A stretch of DNA of 64,000 bases from Rhizobium halophilum (GTDB lineage Bacteria > Pseudomonadota > Alphaproteobacteria > Rhizobiales > Rhizobiaceae): positions 223,124-287,123 of the forward strand of contig NZ_JAKJHS010000005.1 in NCBI RefSeq assembly GCF_021648825.1. The letters run 5' to 3'. The position numbers and the translations under genes were made by a program. Positions 25,736 through 35,004 of this stretch are shown here, piece after piece. How positions within the stretch are numbered: position 1 is the stretch's first letter; every line of letters starts with the position of its first letter. Under the pieces are notes generated by a model. That model did not search any database and was not told the origin of the DNA. It worked only from the letters and a program-made list of their open reading frames with translations.

Positions 25736-26263
25736 ATGTCGGAGCGCATCTACAATGTTCTGTTCCTCTGCACGGGCAATTCGGCCCGCTCCATCCTTGC
25801 CGAAGCCATCCTGAACAAGGAGGGCCGTGGACGCTTCAGGGCATTTTCTGCCGGGAGCCAGCCGAAGGGGGAGGTGAACCCGCATGCGCTGAAGGAACTG
25901 GCCGTTCTCGGCTATCCGACGGAAGGTTTTTCCTCGAAGAGCTGGGACGTCTTCGCCGAACCTGGCGCTCCCGAGATGGATTTCATCTTCACGGTCTGCG
26001 ACAGCGCGGCCGGCGAAGCATGCCCGGTCTGGATCGGCCATCCGGTAACCGCCCATTGGGGCGTCGAGGATCCGGCATCCGCTGTTGGAACGGAAGCGGA
26101 GGTGCAGCGTGCCTTCGCTCAGGCTGCCCGCTATCTGAAGAACCGCATCACCGCATTCCTCGCTCTTCCCCTCCAATCCATCGACCGCATGGCGCTTGAG
26201 GCAAAGCTGCGGCAGATCGGCTCCATGGAGGGAAGCACTAACCTGGAAGAAAAGGCGTCCTGA
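25736..26263 (+). CDS. arsC: Arsenate reductase, low-molecular-weight phosphatase type
   Basis: A 175-residue enzyme reducing As(V) to As(III). The catalytic loop CTGNSARS near residue 13 is the P-loop of the LMW protein tyrosine phosphatase fold, and FTVCDSAAGEACPVW contains the two further redox cysteines used by the thioredoxin- or glutaredoxin-linked ArsC. HWGVEDP carries the general-acid Asp. It lies 77 bases downstream of arsR and one base before acr3. The C-terminal tail after residue 140 is longer than in the smallest family members. Confidence 0.92.
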   Translation: MSERIYNVLFLCTGNSARSILAEAILNKEGRGRFRAFSAGSQPKGEVNPHALKELAVLGYPTEGFSSKSWDVFAEPGAPEMDFIFTVCDSAAGEACPVWIGHPVTAHWGVEDPASAVGTEAEVQRAFAQAARYLKNRITAFLALPLQSIDRMALEAKLRQIGSMEGSTNLEEKAS

Positions 26264-26264
26264 C

Positions 26265-27320
26265 ATGTCGACGTTCGAACGATATCTGACCCTCTGGGTG
26301 GCCCTCGCGATCGGTACGGGCATAGCGCTCGGTTCGATCTTTCCCGATCTGTTCCGGTTGATCGGTGCGGCGGAGATCGCAAAGGTCAACCTGCCGGTCG
26401 CCGTCCTGATCTGGCTGATGATCATTCCCATGCTGATGAAGATCGACTTTGCGGCAATCCGCGAAGTTGGAAGGCATTGGCGCGGGATGGGCGTGACCCT
26501 GTTCGCCAACTGGGCAGTCAAGCCTTTCTCGATGGCCGTGCTCGGCTGGATATTCATCGGCTGGCTCTTTGCACCTCTGCTGCCCTCGGACCAGATCGAC
26601 AGCTACATCGCCGGCCTGATCCTGCTCGGAGCCGCACCCTGCACCGCCATGGTGTTTGTCTGGTCCAATCTCACGCGGGGTGACGCTCCGTTCACGCTCA
26701 CCCAGGTCGCGCTCAACGACGCCGTTATGGTTCTCGCCTTCGCTCCTATCGTCGCGATCCTGCTCGGGGTATCCTCCATCGTCGTGCCGTGGGAAACCCT
26801 GCTGATCTCGGTCGCCCTCTTCATCGTGGTTCCGGTCGTCGTGGCGCAGGCGCTGCGGCGTATCCTGGGGGGCGGCGACGGTCGCGCCATGCGGCGGTTC
26901 CAGGACAAGATCCAGCCGCTGTCGATCGGCTCGCTGCTTTTGACGGTGGTGCTGCTTTTCGCCTTTCAGGGCAACCAGATATTGGCGCAGCCGGTCGTGA
27001 TCGCGATCCTCGCCGGCCCGATCTTCCTGCAGACCATCTTCATCTTCGGCTTCGCCTATATGCTCAACCGCATGACGGGGGAGGTGCATTGCGTCGCCGG
27101 TCCCTCCGCCCTGATCAGCGCATCGAACTTCTTCGAACTGGCCGTGGCAACCGCAATTAGCCTCTTCGGTTTCAGTTCCGGGGCCGCACTTGCTACCGTT
27201 GTCGGCGTCCTCATCGAGGTTCCGGTGATGCTGATGCTGGTGGCGATCGTCAACCGATCGAAGGGCTGGTACGAGGCTGCACCCTCCGTTTCCCGCAACA
27301 CGCTCAGCGAAAGCGCATGA
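26265..27320 (+). CDS. acr3: Arsenite efflux transporter, Acr3 family
   Basis: A 351-residue inner-membrane arsenite exporter with ten predicted membrane spans. The conserved Cys that binds arsenite lies in GAAPCTAMVFVWSNLTRGD, and FANWAVKPFSMAVLGWIF, DKIQPLSIGSLLLTVVLLF and SALISASNFFELAVATAISL are Acr3 signatures. I chose ATG 26265, one base after the arsC stop. It pumps out the arsenite produced by the two reductases, driven by the membrane potential. Confidence 0.94.
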   Translation: MSTFERYLTLWVALAIGTGIALGSIFPDLFRLIGAAEIAKVNLPVAVLIWLMIIPMLMKIDFAAIREVGRHWRGMGVTLFANWAVKPFSMAVLGWIFIGWLFAPLLPSDQIDSYIAGLILLGAAPCTAMVFVWSNLTRGDAPFTLTQVALNDAVMVLAFAPIVAILLGVSSIVVPWETLLISVALFIVVPVVVAQALRRILGGGDGRAMRRFQDKIQPLSIGSLLLTVVLLFAFQGNQILAQPVVIAILAGPIFLQTIFIFGFAYMLNRMTGEVHCVAGPSALISASNFFELAVATAISLFGFSSGAALATVVGVLIEVPVMLMLVAIVNRSKGWYEAAPSVSRNTLSESA

Positions 27321-27745
27321 CCATGGACGTCACCATCTATCACAATCCGGCCTGCGGAACGTCGCGCAACACGCTCGCCCTGATCCGGGCTGCCGGGATC
27401 GAGCCGAAGGTCGTCGAATACCTGAAGACCCCTCCGAAACGCGACGAGCTGGCGAGGGTGATTGCCGATGCAGGCCTGACGGTCAGGCAGGCGATCCGGG
27501 AAAAGGGGACGCCCTTTACGGAACTGGGCCTCGACAGTCCGGACCTGACCGATGAGCAATTGCTGGACGCGATGCTGAAGGACCCCATCCTCATCAACCG
27601 ACCGTTTGTCGTGACACCTTTGGGCACGCGGCTTGCCCGCCCGTCCGAGGCTGTCCTCGACATCCTGCCGGAGACGTTCAAGGGCTCCTTCGTCAAGGAG
27701 GACGGCGAGCAGGTCCTGGACGAGAGGGGCAAGCGCATTGGCTGA
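27317..27745 (+). CDS. arsC: Arsenate reductase, glutaredoxin-linked (ArsC/Spx) type
   Basis: A 142-residue thioredoxin-fold arsenate reductase. The catalytic Cys is in [18 protein letters not shown] near residue 13, and the arsenate-binding arginines are in VRQAIREKG and [19 protein letters not shown]. It overlaps acr3 by 4 bases and arsH by 8. It belongs to the E. coli ArsC class, unrelated in structure to the LMW-phosphatase-type reductase at 25736, so the operon has two distinct routes for arsenate reduction. Confidence 0.94.
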   Translation: MTMDVTIYHNPACGTSRNTLALIRAAGIEPKVVEYLKTPPKRDELARVIADAGLTVRQAIREKGTPFTELGLDSPDLTDEQLLDAMLKDPILINRPFVVTPLGTRLARPSEAVLDILPETFKGSFVKEDGEQVLDERGKRIG

Positions 27746-28637
27746 AACATTCCCTGCTCTGGACGAAGGGCATCTCCACGCAATAGACTTGGAATGCTTG
27801 CGGCCCCCGTTCTCGACACACAAGCCTCGCATCCTCATCCTCTACGGATCTCTCCGCGAGGTCTCCTACAGCAGGCTGCTCGCCCACGAAGCGCGGCGTC
27901 TGCTGCAACGCCTCGGCTGCGAAGTGCGGATGTTCGACCCGAAGGGACTGCCCCTTCCGGACGAGGCGCCTGCGACCCATCCGAAGGTCCAGGAGCTCCG
28001 GGAACTCTCCGAGTGGTCCGAGGGGCAGCTGTGGGTGAGCCCCGAACGGCATGGCGCAATGACCGGCATCATGAAGGCGCAGGTCGACTGGATTCCCCTG
28101 TCGCTTGGATCCATACGCCCGACGCAGGGAAGGACGCTTGCGGTGATGGAGGTTTCCGGAGGCAGCCAGTCCTTCAATGCCGTGAACCAGATGCGCATAC
28201 TGGGTCGCTGGATGCGGATGATCACCATCCCGAACCAGTCGTCGGTGGCACGCGCCTATCAGGAGTTCGATGCCGACGGCAGGATGAAACCCTCCTCCTA
28301 TTACGACCGTGTCGTGGATGTCTGCGAGGAACTGGTGAAGTTCACGATCCTGACGAGAGACGCTTCCTCCTATCTGACGGATCGCTATAGCGAGCGGAAG
28401 GAAGATGCGGCGAAGCTTGAAGACAGGGTAAAGTTGACGTCAATCTGGTCAACTCGAAGGATGTTACAGCTTGCCAGTGAAAATGACGGCTCGAGCCATA
28501 CTCGAGACCAAAACCTGGAATCGGTCACCGCAAATTTCCGCTTGATCGGGTTTTGGTTTCCCGCAATATTGCGGCGCATCAACCGGACCCGCTCGCGGGT
28601 GGCTTCTCCGAGCGCCTATCCCTCGGCAACCAGCTAA
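27738..28637 (+). CDS. arsH: ArsH, NADPH-dependent FMN reductase/organoarsenical oxidase, with unusual C-terminal extension
   Basis: ArsH oxidises trivalent organoarsenicals and reduces quinones or dyes with NADPH. The FMN-binding loop is [20 protein letters not shown] and the core continues [20 protein letters not shown], then [17 protein letters not shown] chose TTG 27738, which overlaps the preceding gene by 8 bases; RBS support is weak. Family similarity ends near [11 protein letters not shown] at about 28445, where ArsH proteins normally stop, but this frame runs a further 60-plus residues rich in Arg and Ser to 28637. The natural stop has probably been lost by recombination with foreign DNA. 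Confidence 0.9.
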   Translation: MAETFPALDEGHLHAIDLECLRPPFSTHKPRILILYGSLREVSYSRLLAHEARRLLQRLGCEVRMFDPKGLPLPDEAPATHPKVQELRELSEWSEGQLWVSPERHGAMTGIMKAQVDWIPLSLGSIRPTQGRTLAVMEVSGGSQSFNAVNQMRILGRWMRMITIPNQSSVARAYQEFDADGRMKPSSYYDRVVDVCEELVKFTILTRDASSYLTDRYSERKEDAAKLEDRVKLTSIWSTRRMLQLASENDGSSHTRDQNLESVTANFRLIGFWFPAILRRINRTRSRVASPSAYPSATS

Positions 28638-28840
28638 CTCCTGCACATCTCATTTCAGATACCGCAGCGAGCCTTCCGATTGGACCTTCCAAATGACTGC
28701 GACGGCCTGATCACGTCTTGAACTGATGCCGCCAGCTTCGCTTGCGCGTTCGCGACTGAACGGCTGATGCGGCTACTTCCCCGTACATTTCGCTGACCGG
28801 CGGCCTCCTAGGCGCCGGACAAGCACAGGAGAACCTCAAC

Positions 28841-30331
28841 TTGAACCAGGATTTTCTTGGCAATCTCAAATCCGAGTGGTTCGGCAACGTCAAAGGTGAC
28901 GTTTTGGCCGGACTTGTCGTGGCGCTGGCCCTCATTCCCGAAGCCATCGCTTTCTCTATCATCGCCGGTGTCGATCCGAAGATCGGGCTGTACGCCTCCT
29001 TCTCCATTGCTGTTCTCATCGCCTTTGTTGGCGGACGTCCGGGCATGATCTCGGCGGCAACTGCCGCAACGGCCGTCCTGATGGTGACGCTCGTTCGTGA
29101 TCACGGCCTGCAGTATCTTCTGGCCGCCACTGTGCTCGCAGGCCTGATCCAGATCGTCGCCGGTGTGTTGAAGCTTGGCTATGTCATGCGCTTCGTCTCA
29201 CGCTCGGTGATGACCGGCTTCGTCAACGCGCTGGCCATCCTGATCTTCATGGCGCAACTGCCGGAACTGATCAACGTCCCGATGCTGACCTATCTGATGG
29301 TCGCAGCAGGTCTCGCGATCATCTACCTGTTTCCCTACCTGACGAAGTCGATCCCGTCGCCGCTCGTCTGCATCGTTGTCCTGACGGCGATCTCCATCCT
29401 CTTCGGCTTTGACATCCGTACCGTCGGCGATATGGGCGAACTGCCCTCGACGCTGCCGGTCTTCCTGATCCCGGACATCCCGTTCAACCTCGAAACGCTG
29501 ATGATCATCCTGCCTTATTCGGTGGCGGTGGCGGCGGTTGGGCTCCTGGAATCGCTGATGACGGCGCAGATCGTCGATGACCTGACCGATACGCCGAGCG
29601 ACAAGAACCGTGAATGCGTTGGACAAGGCATCGCCAACACCGCCACCGGCTTTATCGGCGGCATGGCGGGCTGCGCTATGATCGGCCAGTCGATCATCAA
29701 CGTGAAGTCCGGCGGTCGGGGACGTCTATCGACGTTTTGCGCTGGGATATTCCTGCTGTTCATGATCCTGGTCTTGGGTGGCCTGGTCAGCCGTATCCCG
29801 ATGGCCGCTCTGGTCGCGATCATGATCATGGTCTCCATTGGTACCTTCTCCTGGTCGTCGATCAAGAACCTCAAAGATCATCCTCGCTCCTCCTCCATCG
29901 TGATGATCGCGACGGTGATCGGCGTGGTGTACACCCACAATCTGGCAATCGGCGTTTTGATTGGCGTTTTGCTGTCGGCGATTTTCTTCGCCTGGAAGAT
30001 CGCACAGATTTTCCGGATCACCTCGGTCCTTTCATCCGATGGCAATCATCGAACCTACAAGGTCGAGGGCCAGGTCTTTTTCGCTTCGGTCGCCGACTTC
30101 AACAATGCCTTCGATTTCAAGGAAGCCTTGGACAAGGTCACCATCGACGTCAGCCAGGCGCATATCTGGGATATTTCCAGCGTTGCCGCGCTCGACATGA
30201 TCGTGCTCAAGTTCCGTCGGGAAGGCGCCGAGGTCGAAATTCTGGGTCTCAACCAGGCCAGCGAGACCATCGTCGACAGGCTGGCGATCCATGACAAGCC
30301 CGGCGCCATGGAACGCCTGATGGGCCACTGA
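28841..30331 (+). CDS. SulP family anion transporter
   Basis: A 496-residue membrane transporter for sulphate, bicarbonate or similar anions. The N-terminal [20 protein letters not shown] and [20 protein letters not shown] are SulP signatures, the [20 protein letters not shown] segment is the conserved re-entrant region, and residues from about 395 form a C-terminal STAS domain ([20 protein letters not shown]). The start is TTG 28841 with AGGAGA before it. It is followed after 13 bases by a universal stress protein, so the two form an operon. Confidence 0.92.
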   Translation: MNQDFLGNLKSEWFGNVKGDVLAGLVVALALIPEAIAFSIIAGVDPKIGLYASFSIAVLIAFVGGRPGMISAATAATAVLMVTLVRDHGLQYLLAATVLAGLIQIVAGVLKLGYVMRFVSRSVMTGFVNALAILIFMAQLPELINVPMLTYLMVAAGLAIIYLFPYLTKSIPSPLVCIVVLTAISILFGFDIRTVGDMGELPSTLPVFLIPDIPFNLETLMIILPYSVAVAAVGLLESLMTAQIVDDLTDTPSDKNRECVGQGIANTATGFIGGMAGCAMIGQSIINVKSGGRGRLSTFCAGIFLLFMILVLGGLVSRIPMAALVAIMIMVSIGTFSWSSIKNLKDHPRSSSIVMIATVIGVVYTHNLAIGVLIGVLLSAIFFAWKIAQIFRITSVLSSDGNHRTYKVEGQVFFASVADFNNAFDFKEALDKVTIDVSQAHIWDISSVAALDMIVLKFRREGAEVEILGLNQASETIVDRLAIHDKPGAMERLMGH

Positions 30332-30344
30332 GGGAGGAACGATA

Positions 30345-31199
30345 ATGACAAAGGTACTCGCACTCATCGACGGCTCGCAATACGCTCAGAGCGTCTGCGA
30401 CCACGTCGCCTGGATTGGCAGCCGCACCGACATTTCCGTCGACCTCTTGCACGTGATTGGCCGCCGTGACCTCTCGACGGAGCCGGTCAATCTCAGCGGT
30501 AATATTGGGCTTGGCGCCAGGACGGCGCTGCTGGAAGAACTGAGCGAACTCGATGCCCAGAAGGCAAAGGTCGCCCACAAGCGTGGCCGTCTCCTGCTGG
30601 ACGGCGCAAAGGATCTGCTTAGTGCGGCAGGCGTTGCGCAGATCGAGACGAAGCTGCGCAATGGTGACCTCGTTGATACCGTCCTCGACTTCGAGAAACA
30701 GACGGATCTGATCGTCATCGGGAAGCGAGGCGAAGGAGCCGACTTCGCCAAAGGACATCTCGGTTCGAACCTTGAACGGGTCGTCCGCTCAACCCGCAAG
30801 GCGATCGTCATAGCATCGCGGGCGTTCAAGCCGATCCAGAAGGTTCTGATCGCGTTTGACGGCGGATCGACGGCGCTCAAGGCCATCGATCAGGTGGCGC
30901 GCAATCCGATCCTGCAGGGCCTGCCCTGCAAGCTGGTAATGGCGGCAGCCGACACGGCGGAGAACCGGAGGAAGATCGAGGACGCCTCCATCATTCTCAA
31001 GGCTGCAGGGTTTCCTGTTGAGACGGAGGTGGTTCAGGGCGAGCCGGAGAAGGTGATCTCGGAGATGATCGAGCGAGACAAGTTCGATCTCCTGGTCACG
31101 GGAGCCTACAGCCATTCACGGCTGCGCAGCCTGTTTCTTGGTTCCACCACGACCGAGATGATCCGCTCCTGCAAGGTGCCCGTCGCCATAATCAGGTAA
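30345..31199 (+). CDS. Tandem-domain universal stress protein (UspA family)
   Basis: A 284-residue cytoplasmic protein with two Usp domains (about 1-148 and 160-284). Each shows the family beta-strand pattern and an ATP-binding-like G-x2-G-x9-G segment (GKRGEGADFAKGHLGSNLER; GAYSHSRLRSLFLGSTTTEM). It is in an operon with a SulP anion transporter, which suggests regulation of anion import under stress. A potential RBS GGGAGG lies before the ATG at 30345. Its exact client is unknown. Confidence 0.92.
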   Translation: MTKVLALIDGSQYAQSVCDHVAWIGSRTDISVDLLHVIGRRDLSTEPVNLSGNIGLGARTALLEELSELDAQKAKVAHKRGRLLLDGAKDLLSAAGVAQIETKLRNGDLVDTVLDFEKQTDLIVIGKRGEGADFAKGHLGSNLERVVRSTRKAIVIASRAFKPIQKVLIAFDGGSTALKAIDQVARNPILQGLPCKLVMAAADTAENRRKIEDASIILKAAGFPVETEVVQGEPEKVISEMIERDKFDLLVTGAYSHSRLRSLFLGSTTTEMIRSCKVPVAIIR

Positions 31200-31217
31200 T
31201 GCATACGGGAGGATGCG

Positions 31218-31566
31218 ATGCGGACCATTGAAGATCCTGGCATCGTGGAGCAGTCCGAGGCAAGGCTACGGACGGAACTGAACTGAGACAGTAGCGCTGA
31301 GCGAGGAAAGCGGGGAGTATCGCGCTCCCGTCGAACTCGATCAGCAGAGCGTCGGGCGCCTCTCGCGGACGGATGCGATGCAGCAACAGGAGATGGCCAA
31401 GAACCTCACGCGCCGCGGGCAGCACCGCAAGGTGGCAATAGAGATGGCGCTGTCGCGTGTTCGGGACGGCGACTATGGCTACTGCACCGCATGCGGCGAG
31501 CCGATCGCAGTCCGCCGCCTGGAGATCGATCCGACGTTCGAGCAGTGCGTGAGGTGCGCCCCTTAG
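31218..31566 (+). pseudogene. DksA/TraR-type zinc-finger protein, frameshifted near its start
   Basis: ATG 31218 with GGGAGG upstream opens a frame that stops after 22 codons (at 31284-31286). In another frame ETVALSEESGEYRAPVELDQ, then QSVGRLSRTDAMQQQEMAKN, continues to a C4 zinc finger (YCTACGEPIAVRRLEIDP and CVRC) and the stop at 31566. The switch falls in the short repeat GAACTGAACTGAG at 31275-31287, consistent with slippage. Intact, it would be a short DksA-like RNA-polymerase secondary-channel protein of about 115 residues. It could still be translated from ATG 31378 as a 62-residue remnant. Confidence 0.7.
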
Positions 31567-31708
31567 CCAGGCGCAGGATCGAGGAGATGTTGAAGAGGAA
31601 CCGGGTTTTGGTGATCACCGATGGCAGCCACTGTTGTGGTGGTGCCGGAGACGAAAAGCTGGCGCCTCTTTGCCTCGCATTCAAAGATCGAAGAGTGCAC
31701 ATACGCTC

Positions 31709-31848
31709 ATGTCCATGCTTGACGACCCGTTATCGCGCCTCCGCCAATCCTGCAGGACGTGCCGACAACTTGGATGTGGCGGACCTGCTCGACGCAGTTG
31801 CCATTTATGCCCTGGCAGGCAGTCGATGCGACGCTAGATGACGACTGA
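31709..31848 (+). pseudogene. Possible remnant of a small zinc-ribbon-like protein
   Basis: From ATG 31709, SMLDDPLSRLRQSCRTC reads in one frame, ADNLDVADLLDAVAIYALAG in a second, and AVDATLDDD to a stop at 31848 in a third. The pieces together resemble a short Cys-containing protein broken by two indels. The evidence is weak, and the 140 bases before it (31567-31708) hold no gene I can name. Confidence 0.25.
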
Positions 31849-31872
31849 CCCTCCTCCTGTTTCCATCGGCAC

Positions 31873-33096
31873 ATGATCAAGAGCTATATAGATTTCTCGC
31901 GGCGTAACTGGTCGCTGCTGCTCTTCGGCGCGATGTTGATGGCGCTCTCGAGCTTCGGCCAAACCTTCTTTGTCGCCATGTCTGGCGCCCATTTCCGTGA
32001 AGCCTTCAACCTTAGCGACGGCGGCCTCGGCACCGCCTATGCCGTCGGCACCTTCGCCAGCGCCATGACGCTGACCTGGGCGGGGCGTTTGATCGACTAT
32101 ACGACCGTTCGCAGGTTCACCTGGTCGGTCGCTTTCCTGCTCGCGTTTGCCTGCATCCTCGTCGCCGTCAGCCCCAACTATTTTGCGCTCGCCATCGCGT
32201 TCTATTTCCTGCGCCTCGGCGGCCAAGGCTTGATGACGCACACCGCTCTGACGGCAACGGCCCGGGCATTTCCGCAGGATGCCGGAAAGGCACTTGGACT
32301 GATCGCGCTCGGGCTCTCCCTGTCGCAGGGCATTCTCCCGTTTGCCACCGTTTCCGTCATGGACGCGTTTGGCTGGCGCAACGGCTGGCTCCTGAACGCG
32401 TCTGCTGTTCTTCTCGGGGTGACGGTGGCGCTACGCTTTCTCCCTGTCGCGGGAGATATGCCCTTGCGCAGCAGGACGTCTAACGATCCTACGGAGTCAA
32501 CTCCGTCAGTGCCGCTGTGGCGCGACCGTCGCCTCCTGCTGACACTGCCTGCTGTGCTGGCGACGCCCTTCGTCGTGACGGGCTTCTTCTTTCATCAGGC
32601 TCGTCTGGCAGAGCAGAAGGGGTGGGACATTGCGACTGTAGCCGGAAGTTTGGGGGCCTTTGCCATAGTTCAGGCTGCCGCACTCATCCTGATCGGTCCC
32701 GTCATCGACCGGTGGGGTCCAAAGCGGCTACTCCCACTCTTCCTTCTGCCGCAGGCGGCTGCCATGCTGCTGTTAGGGATTGCGAGCCATCCTCTTGTCG
32801 CGCCAATCTACATGCTTCTGATGGCGATCAGTGCTGCATTCGGTTCCACCCTCGCCACCGCCCTGTGGGTTGATCTTTTCGGTGCAAGGGAGCTCGCTCG
32901 GGTGCGGTCTGCGGTTGAAGCGGGAGCTGTCCTGGCGAGCGGCGCCTCGCCAATTATCATGGGACTGCTGATCGACGCGGGGGTGTCGCTCAGCCTTCAA
33001 GCCTTCGGCTGCTGCGTCTACAGCATCGGGGCATCAATCGTTGCGCGCGGCGTGCGAAAACGAGCGGTCGAGACAGTGGGAAAAACGATCACCTGA
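31873..33096 (+). CDS. Major facilitator superfamily transporter
   Basis: A 407-residue protein with twelve predicted membrane spans and the MFS layout: an N-terminal half up to about residue 195, a hydrophilic central loop (SRTSNDPTESTPSVPLWRDR) and a C-terminal half. The signature loop between spans 2 and 3 reads WAGRLIDYTTVRRF, and PVIDRWGPKRLLPLFLLP is the equivalent in the second half. The substrate is unknown. It lies on the same strand as the stress genes but 300 bases apart, so it may have its own promoter. Confidence 0.9.
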   Translation: MIKSYIDFSRRNWSLLLFGAMLMALSSFGQTFFVAMSGAHFREAFNLSDGGLGTAYAVGTFASAMTLTWAGRLIDYTTVRRFTWSVAFLLAFACILVAVSPNYFALAIAFYFLRLGGQGLMTHTALTATARAFPQDAGKALGLIALGLSLSQGILPFATVSVMDAFGWRNGWLLNASAVLLGVTVALRFLPVAGDMPLRSRTSNDPTESTPSVPLWRDRRLLLTLPAVLATPFVVTGFFFHQARLAEQKGWDIATVAGSLGAFAIVQAAALILIGPVIDRWGPKRLLPLFLLPQAAAMLLLGIASHPLVAPIYMLLMAISAAFGSTLATALWVDLFGARELARVRSAVEAGAVLASGASPIIMGLLIDAGVSLSLQAFGCCVYSIGASIVARGVRKRAVETVGKTIT

Positions 33097-33232
33097 AGTT
33101 CGTCGGACGACAGTCTTTCCTTCGGCAGAAAAGGCGGCCTGAGCATGACCAAGACGCATGCCCCCTTGTGGACCTTCACCTCGGCACGCCCGTTGGTTCA
33201 CCTTTTGCGCCCGACTTCTCACACTGGGGGTG

Positions 33233-33410
33233 TTTGGGATAGGCGGCGAGCTGATTGGCGAAGCCAAGCGCAGCTATGGTCGCCTGCAATTGTGGGTCTT
33301 CCAGCAAAACAACCAGGCAATCAGCTTCTATCAACGGCATGGCTTTGTGAAATTCCGTGAAACTGATGGCTCGCAATGCGAAGACAAATGCCGGACGCGC
33401 TTTTCGGATG
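33233..33410 (+). pseudogene. GNAT acetyltransferase, C-terminal fragment
   Basis: About 59 codons read IGGELIGEAKRSYGRLQLWV then FQQNNQAISFYQRHGFVKFR, matching the last alpha-beta unit of GNAT acetyltransferases (the NxxAxxFYxxxGF motif). The acetyl-CoA loop and the rest of the fold are missing, upstream sequence is in other frames, and downstream it runs into an antisense permease fragment. This is a truncated remnant. Confidence 0.65.
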
Positions 33411-33429
33411 GCGTCCTGCCACTTCCGTC

Positions 33430-33804
33430 ACCTTTCACACCTGATGAGATCATAACCGCCTCTGTTACCTTCTTCTGGAAGATCAGATAGGCAATCGCGA
33501 CCGGCATCGTTCCCAAAAGGGCCACAGACATCAGACGAGCGTAGAAAACTCCGAAGGCGTCGTTCACTTGCGTAATCCCGACGGGGATCGTCATCATGTC
33601 ATCGGTAGTGACCGCTAGGACCGGCCAGAGAAACTGGTTCCACGCCATGATGAAGGTGATGATGGCGAGCGCGGTTGTAATGCCCCAATTGAGGGGCAGG
33701 TAGATCTTGAACAAAAGCGTGTAGTCGCCGCCGCCACCTAACACCACGGCCTCTCGCATTTCCTTCGGGACCGCATCGAAGAACTGTTCATAGACGATGA
33801 TAAG
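33430..33804 (-). pseudogene. Carbohydrate ABC transporter permease (MalG type), truncated at the N-terminus
   Basis: On the minus strand LIIVYEQFFDAVPKEMREAV, then FIMAWNQFLWPVLAVTTDD and VALLGTMPVAIAYLIFQKKV, give the C-terminal half of a MalG-type permease including the EAA loop, ending at about 33430 with a typical GVKG end but no stop there. The N-terminal half is gone; upstream is the LacI-type gene. Deletions at both ends are the simplest reading. Its original operon partners are absent. Confidence 0.7.
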
Positions 33805-33881
33805 GTCTCCCCGACCCCGGCCGCTGCTCTTGCTGCCTGACGTGATGCCCATTAACGATGGCGATCCTGTGGTGCGAAGAG

Positions 33882-34910
33882 ATGTCCAGGCAAGATCAGA
33901 AACGGAACAAGGTAACGCTGCTCGACGTCGCCAAACACGCCGATGTTTCGCGTGCGACAGCGTCACTCGTCGTTCGAAAGAGCCCATTGGTGGGAACTGA
34001 GACGCGCCAGCGGGTCGAAGCCGCGATGCGCGAGCTCGGCTATGTCTACAATATGGGTGCTGCGAGGCTACGCGCCGAACGAAGCCACACTATAGGTGTC
34101 GTCGTGCCCAACCTCACCAACCCCTTCTTTGCGGAGTTGCTCGGTGGAATGGAGGCCTCGGTCGGCGCAGCCGGATTGGTAATGATCATCGCCAACAGCG
34201 GAGACGGCCCCTCTCGGCAGGCAGCAGTCCTTCAGCGTTTGCGGGAGCATGGGGTTGATGGGATCATCCTGTGTCCGGCGGCCGGCACGACCGACGAACT
34301 CGCCAGCCAGGCCAGTGGATGGAAGTTGCCATTGGTGCAGGCACTGAGACATGTCACAGACGAGCTAGACTACGCCGGTGCAGATTATGTTGCGGGAATG
34401 GAGGAGGCGGTCGACTATCTCGTTTCCCTCGGACATCGAACAATTTGCTTTGCGGTCCACGGCCCGATCCACTCGGCCTATCGGGAGCGCGTTCAGGGCT
34501 TCCGGGATGCGATGAAGCGGTCTGGTCTGCAGCCTGAGCTTGTGATTCGTGTTCCCGATCGCGTAGACCAGATCGCTCAGGAAGCCGATGCAGTCTTTGC
34601 GCAGGGCAAGGCTCCGACGGCTGTGATCTGCTTCAACGACCTCGTCGCACATGGACTGGCCGCCGGCTTCTATGATCGCGGTTTGAAGATAGGTCGTGAC
34701 ATCTCGCTGATCGGTTTTGACGATGTGGCGGATGCCGAAGCGATGCGACCTCGTCTGACCTCCGTTTCGACGGCACCCAACGAGATCGGCCGGCGGGCTG
34801 CAGCGCTGCTCCTCGATCGTATCGCCCGGCCCGCTTTGCCTCCACGTCGGTGGATCAACCCCACCAGGCTCCATATCCGCGATTCCTGCAGCCCGCTGTC
34901 CTCTTCGTGA
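33882..34910 (+). CDS. LacI family transcriptional regulator
   Basis: A 342-residue regulator. The N-terminal helix-turn-helix and hinge read LLDVAKHADVSRATASLVVR and YVYNMGAARLRAERSHTIGV, followed by a periplasmic-binding-protein-like effector domain (VVPNLTNPFFAELLGGMEAS through GFDDVADAEAMRPRLTSVST). I chose ATG 33882, with GAAGAG upstream. It precedes, on the same strand and 94 bases away, a polar-amino-acid-type ABC operon with a hydroxyacid dehydrogenase, which it probably represses. Confidence 0.92.
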   Translation: MSRQDQKRNKVTLLDVAKHADVSRATASLVVRKSPLVGTETRQRVEAAMRELGYVYNMGAARLRAERSHTIGVVVPNLTNPFFAELLGGMEASVGAAGLVMIIANSGDGPSRQAAVLQRLREHGVDGIILCPAAGTTDELASQASGWKLPLVQALRHVTDELDYAGADYVAGMEEAVDYLVSLGHRTICFAVHGPIHSAYRERVQGFRDAMKRSGLQPELVIRVPDRVDQIAQEADAVFAQGKAPTAVICFNDLVAHGLAAGFYDRGLKIGRDISLIGFDDVADAEAMRPRLTSVSTAPNEIGRRAAALLLDRIARPALPPRRWINPTRLHIRDSCSPLSSS

Positions 34911-35004
34911 AACCGGCGGGCCAACTTCGCGGTTGACTCATCGATGCCTGGATTTTAGATCGATCTAACGGCGTTATGAGGAGCGCCGGCCTTGGGAGGC
35001 CCAC

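Noticed and set aside
31491..31841. ORF of 116 codons after the DksA-like gene
   Set aside because: Its first part is the shifted frame of the zinc finger; only a short piece (ADNLDVADLLDAV) looks real and is listed as a remnant.
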